Assembly (NCBI GenBank): GCA_031264715.1
Contig: JAISDP010000017.1
Coordinates: 1 to 15,208 of the forward strand
Direction of reading: 5' to 3'
Source: Bacteroidales bacterium
GTDB lineage: Bacteria; Bacteroidota; Bacteroidia; Bacteroidales; UBA4181
DNA length: 15,208 nt
Positions 15,095-15,208 of this stretch are shown here, piece by piece. The notes under the pieces are model-generated. The model did not search any database, was not told the origin of the DNA, and worked only from the letters and a program-made list of their open reading frames with translations. The translations under genes and the position numbers were made by a program. Every line of letters starts with the position of its first letter. The stretch's first letter is position 1.

Positions 15095-15208
15095 ATGAAC
15101 ATTTTTCGCATCAGCATCAGGAATATCAGAGCAAAACCATTGACGGCCACCCTTAGCATTGTGCTGTTTGCCACGGGGATATTCATCATCTCTTTCCTGC
15201 TGTTGGCG
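15095..15208 (+). CDS. FtsX/MacB-like ABC transporter permease, 5' end only
   Basis: Only 38 codons are in the window, running off the right edge. MNIFRISIRNIRAKPLTATL followed by a hydrophobic segment (SIVLFATGIFIISFLLLA) is the typical start of an FtsX-like (MacB/LolE-type) permease: a short cytoplasmic segment with an N-[IL]-R-x-K-P motif and the first membrane helix. An in-frame ATG at 15083 would add four residues (MIYR). The start lies 33 bp after infB, so read-through is possible. The substrate cannot be told from this fragment. Confidence 0.7.
   Translation, partial: MNIFRISIRNIRAKPLTATLSIVLFATGIFIISFLLLA

Overview
The window looks like chromosomal DNA from a member of the Bacteroidota, most likely the order Bacteroidales. 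Three things point that way. Several genes carry the Bacteroidota-type promoter (a TTTG -33 box, 19 nt spacer, and a TAnnTTTG -7 box), and Shine-Dalgarno sites are largely absent. There is a DUF1460-type N-acetylmuramyl-L-alanine amidase, a family typical of this phylum. IF-2 is very long, with a repeated VVGKIDL-type motif in its linker. The genus cannot be fixed from the sequence alone.

Layout. At 1-915 (minus) lies a nearly complete two-Gate-domain 'nucleoside recognition' membrane protein, cut by the window edge. Upstream of it on the same strand is a conserved-looking hypothetical protein (1004-1714). After a 431-bp AT-rich gap holding copy A of a dispersed repeat come nth (endonuclease III, 2146-2802) and prfC (peptide chain release factor 3, 2842-4416). 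A secreted cell-wall amidase follows (4526-5347). It converges on gap (GAPDH, 5502-6506 minus), and the two share a bidirectional terminator. The 463-bp gap upstream of gap holds its promoter, a palindromic operator-like site and repeat copy B. Next is a three-gene accessory cassette (6970-9881, plus): a DegT/VioA-like sugar aminotransferase, a WbqC-family protein overlapping it by 4 bp, and an ATP-grasp ligase. The end of the window is the conserved transcription/translation operon rimP-nusA-infB (10123-15062), with a clear promoter and a GC-rich leader hairpin, then the start of an FtsX/MacB-like ABC transporter permease.

Function. Most genes are housekeeping: DNA repair, translation termination and initiation, ribosome maturation, transcription elongation, glycolysis and cell-wall turnover. 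The accessory content is the aminosugar/WbqC/ATP-grasp cassette, which probably makes or decorates a surface-glycan aminosugar. The main unexplained structure is a 108-bp element present twice at about 94% identity (all differences are transitions). Each copy is flanked on opposite sides by one half of what looks like a terminal inverted repeat. No tRNA, rRNA, CRISPR array, transposase or phage gene was seen. I found no strong evidence of a wholly new system; the repeat family and the aminosugar cassette are the best leads.
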